Below, in pieces: positions 62,027-64,000 of a stretch of 64,000 nucleotides of DNA. The stretch lies in contig NZ_CP022187.1 in NCBI RefSeq assembly GCF_003111645.1, forward strand, positions 930,001 through 994,000. Direction: 5' to 3'. A program made the position numbers and the translations under genes. Numbering within the stretch: the stretch's first letter is position 1; every line of letters starts with the position of its first letter. Source of the stretch: Parazoarcus communis. GTDB taxonomy: Bacteria; Pseudomonadota; Gammaproteobacteria; Burkholderiales; Rhodocyclaceae. The notes under the pieces are model-generated. The model worked only from the letters and a program-made list of their open reading frames with translations, was not told the origin of the DNA and ran no database searches.

Positions 62027-64000
62027 ATGCCCCGCTCAATCGACAAGCTGCTGCCCACCGTCTCCGCCCTTGCATTACCCAAGGCCGGCAAACGGATCGA
62101 CCTGCCCCAACTGAGCGGGTCGGCTGACGCACTCGTGATTGCGCAGCTGGCAGGGCGCGGCCGGATGCTGGCGGTGGTGACCGCGAATCCGCTCGATGCG
62201 CAGCGCCTCCAGGACGAAATCGCATGGCTTGCGCCAGGCCTGCGCCTGCATCTGCTGCCGGACTGGGAGACCCTGCCCTACGACAGTTTTTCGCCCCACC
62301 AGGACCTGATCTCCGAACGGCTGTCCACCCTGTACGCGATCACCCGCAGTGAGGCCGACGTCGTCCTGGTCCCGGCCAGCACAGCCCTCTATCGCATGGC
62401 GCCGCCAGCCTTTCTTGCGGCCTATACCTTTTTTCTCAAGCAGGGCGAGCAGCTGGACGTCGAGCAGCTGCGCATGCAGATGGCTGTCGCCGGCTATGCG
62501 CACGTGACACAGGTCGTGAGCCCGGGCGAATTCTCGGTACGCGGCGGACTGGTGGACCTGTACCCGATGGGTTCGCCCCTGCCTTACCGGATCGATCTCT
62601 TCGACGACGAAGTCGAGAGTATCAAGACCTTCGACCCCGACACGCAGCGCACCGTGTACCCGGTCAAGGAGATCCGCCTCTTGCCCGCGCGGGAATTTCC
62701 GCTCGACGACAAGGGTCGCAGCCGCTTCCGTGGCCAGTTCCGCGAAACCTTCGAGGGCGACCCGACCCGGGCAACGATCTACAAGGATGTCTCCAACGGC
62801 ATCGCGCCGGCAGGCATCGAGTATTACCTTCCGCTGTTCTTCGACGAAGTTGCCACGCTGTTCGACTACCTGCCCGCGGATACGCCGGTGCTCTTGCATC
62901 GCGACGTGCCCGGCGCGATTGCCGAGTTCTGGCGCGACACGCGCTCACGCTACGATCTGCTCAAGGGAGATCGTACACGGCCGGTGATGCCACCGGAGAA
63001 ACTCTTCCTCAGTGACGAAGCCTTCTTCGTCGCACTGAAGGATCACCCCCGGCTGGTCCTTGGCAGCAGCAGTGAGAGCCCCGGCACGCCGGCCGCCCTG
63101 CCCCTTCCCGACATCGCGGTGGAGCGCAAGGCCAGCGATCCGCTGCACAAGCTCAAGGCCTTCTGCGCTGCATTCGACGGTCGGGTACTGCTGCTCGCGG
63201 ACTCGCCCGGACGGCGCGAAACCATGGCCGAATACCTGGCCGAATATGGCGTCAGGCCCGAAACCAGCGCCGATTTCGACGGCTTCGCTGTGTCCGGAGA
63301 GGCGATCGCGCTCGGCACGGCACCACTGGGTGCGGGTTTCATCCTGCCCGAAGCCAGGCTCGCCATCATTACCGAAACCGAGCTGTACGCCGCGACTGCA
63401 CGCACCCGTGCCCGCCGCGACAACCGCAAGGCCGCAACAATGGAGGGCTGGCTGCGCGATCTGTCGGAACTCAAGATCGGCGATCCCGTAGTGCACGTTT
63501 CGCACGGTATTGGCCGCTATCTTGGCCTGATCCACATGAACCTCGGTGAAGGGGATACCGAGTTTCTGCATCTCGAATACAACGGTGGCGACAAACTCTA
63601 CGTTCCGGTATCGCAACTGCACGTCATCACGCGTTATGCAGGCGCTGACCCGGAGAATCTCGACCTCCACCGGCTCGGTTCGGGACAATGGGAGAAGGCC
63701 AAGAAGAAGGCAGCGATGCAGGTGCGCGACACCGCTGCCGAACTGCTCTCGCTCTACGCCCAGCGAGCTGCCCGCCCGGGGCACCGCTTTGACTTCAAGC
63801 AACATGATCTGGAAGCCTTCGCCGAGGCCTTCGGGTTTGAAACCACCCCCGACCAGCAGGCGGCCATCGACGCCGTGGTAACCGACATGAAGTCGGGCCG
63901 CCCGATGGATCGCCTCGTCTGTGGCGACGTCGGCTTCGGCAAGACCGAAGTCGCGCTGCGTGCCGCCTTTATCGCGGTCGCGGACGGGAAGCAGGTGGTC
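62027..64000 (+). CDS. mfd: Transcription-repair coupling factor, N-terminal part (runs off right edge)
   Basis: 658 codons are visible. The N-terminal UvrB-homology domains include LLPDWETLPYDSFSPH and GEFSVRGGLVDLYPMG. The RNA-polymerase-interacting region contains GDPVVHVSHGIGRYLGL and GDKLYVPVSQL. The translocase Walker A, GDVGFGKTE, is near residue 635. Mfd removes stalled RNA polymerase at lesions and recruits UvrA. The window ends inside the first RecA-like lobe; the remaining helicase motifs and C-terminal domain are not visible. Confidence 0.96.
   Translation, partial: MPRSIDKLLPTVSALALPKAGKRIDLPQLSGSADALVIAQLAGRGRMLAVVTANPLDAQRLQDEIAWLAPGLRLHLLPDWETLPYDSFSPHQDLISERLSTLYAITRSEADVVLVPASTALYRMAPPAFLAAYTFFLKQGEQLDVEQLRMQMAVAGYAHVTQVVSPGEFSVRGGLVDLYPMGSPLPYRIDLFDDEVESIKTFDPDTQRTVYPVKEIRLLPAREFPLDDKGRSRFRGQFRETFEGDPTRATIYKDVSNGIAPAGIEYYLPLFFDEVATLFDYLPADTPVLLHRDVPGAIAEFWRDTRSRYDLLKGDRTRPVMPPEKLFLSDEAFFVALKDHPRLVLGSSSESPGTPAALPLPDIAVERKASDPLHKLKAFCAAFDGRVLLLADSPGRRETMAEYLAEYGVRPETSADFDGFAVSGEAIALGTAPLGAGFILPEARLAIITETELYAATARTRARRDNRKAATMEGWLRDLSELKIGDPVVHVSHGIGRYLGLIHMNLGEGDTEFLHLEYNGGDKLYVPVSQLHVITRYAGADPENLDLHRLGSGQWEKAKKKAAMQVRDTAAELLSLYAQRAARPGHRFDFKQHDLEAFAEAFGFETTPDQQAAIDAVVTDMKSGRPMDRLVCGDVGFGKTEVALRAAFIAVADGKQVV

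Overview
The window is a continuous, gene-dense piece of a GC-rich bacterial chromosome. Gene content and protein character suggest a betaproteobacterium of the Rhodocyclales (Thauera/Azoarcus/Aromatoleum type): the squalene genes hpnC-hpnD-hpnE, an OmpR/EnvZ pair, an AttEFGH-like ABC system, an ETF plus acyl-CoA dehydrogenase operon, and an Mla-type lipid transporter. This placement is inference from recognised families; no rRNA or species marker is present. No prophage, insertion sequence, integron or CRISPR array was seen. Almost all genes are chromosomal housekeeping or metabolic genes, packed with many 1-20 nt overlaps.

Layout. 1-3.2 kb: a partial PAS sensor, a SAM methyltransferase, and divergent selU (mnmH) and selD, which supply and use selenophosphate for tRNA 2-selenouridine. 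3.2-12 kb: divergent tesA and a YbbA-like ATPase, the hpnCDE squalene operon, then an AttEFGH-like set (ATPase, giant fused permease, secreted AttH-like hydrolase). 12-15 kb: an ABC_sub_bind periplasmic protein coupled to a GGDEF protein with an eroded EAL domain. 15-18 kb: tRNA-Leu(UAG), an Lrp-family regulator divergent from dadA, and rluA. 18.3-22.4 kb: LysR-radA-small membrane protein, divergent from lplT. 22.4-24.8 kb: tsaB-rimI-UDG and a small secreted protein. 25-30.3 kb: ompR-envZ-persulfide dioxygenase-truncated haemoglobin, then yciB-yciI-bolA-parvulin ending in a strong bidirectional terminator.

30.4-38.8 kb is a fatty-acyl/branched-chain oxidation block: etfB-etfA-CbiM-like permease-acyl-CoA dehydrogenase, a divergent TetR regulator with a cluster of CATACG/CGTATG half-sites, tatD, a crotonase-fold protein lacking both catalytic glutamates, and an acyl-CoA synthetase. 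A LiuR-like palindrome lies between the last two. 38.8-42.3 kb is an Mla-type operon (STAS-MlaE, MlaF, MlaD, lipoprotein). 42.3-51.6 kb holds divergent ppx and ppk with a candidate Pho box, relA, and an unusual class A penicillin-binding protein. 51.6-56.6 kb holds a DMT exporter, mtfA, a flavodoxin-like protein, a host-attachment-family protein, a HAD phosphatase and ispD-ispF.

56.7-61.3 kb carries the AmmeMemoRadiSam genes (Memo-like, AMMECR1-like and radical SAM, in that order with overlapping ends), preceded by an MgtC/DUF4010 membrane protein and followed by an alpha/beta-hydrolase-like gene. The biochemical role of this conserved trio is not established to my knowledge, so it is the best candidate for unexplained biology here. 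The window ends with a small HExxH protein and the first half of mfd.
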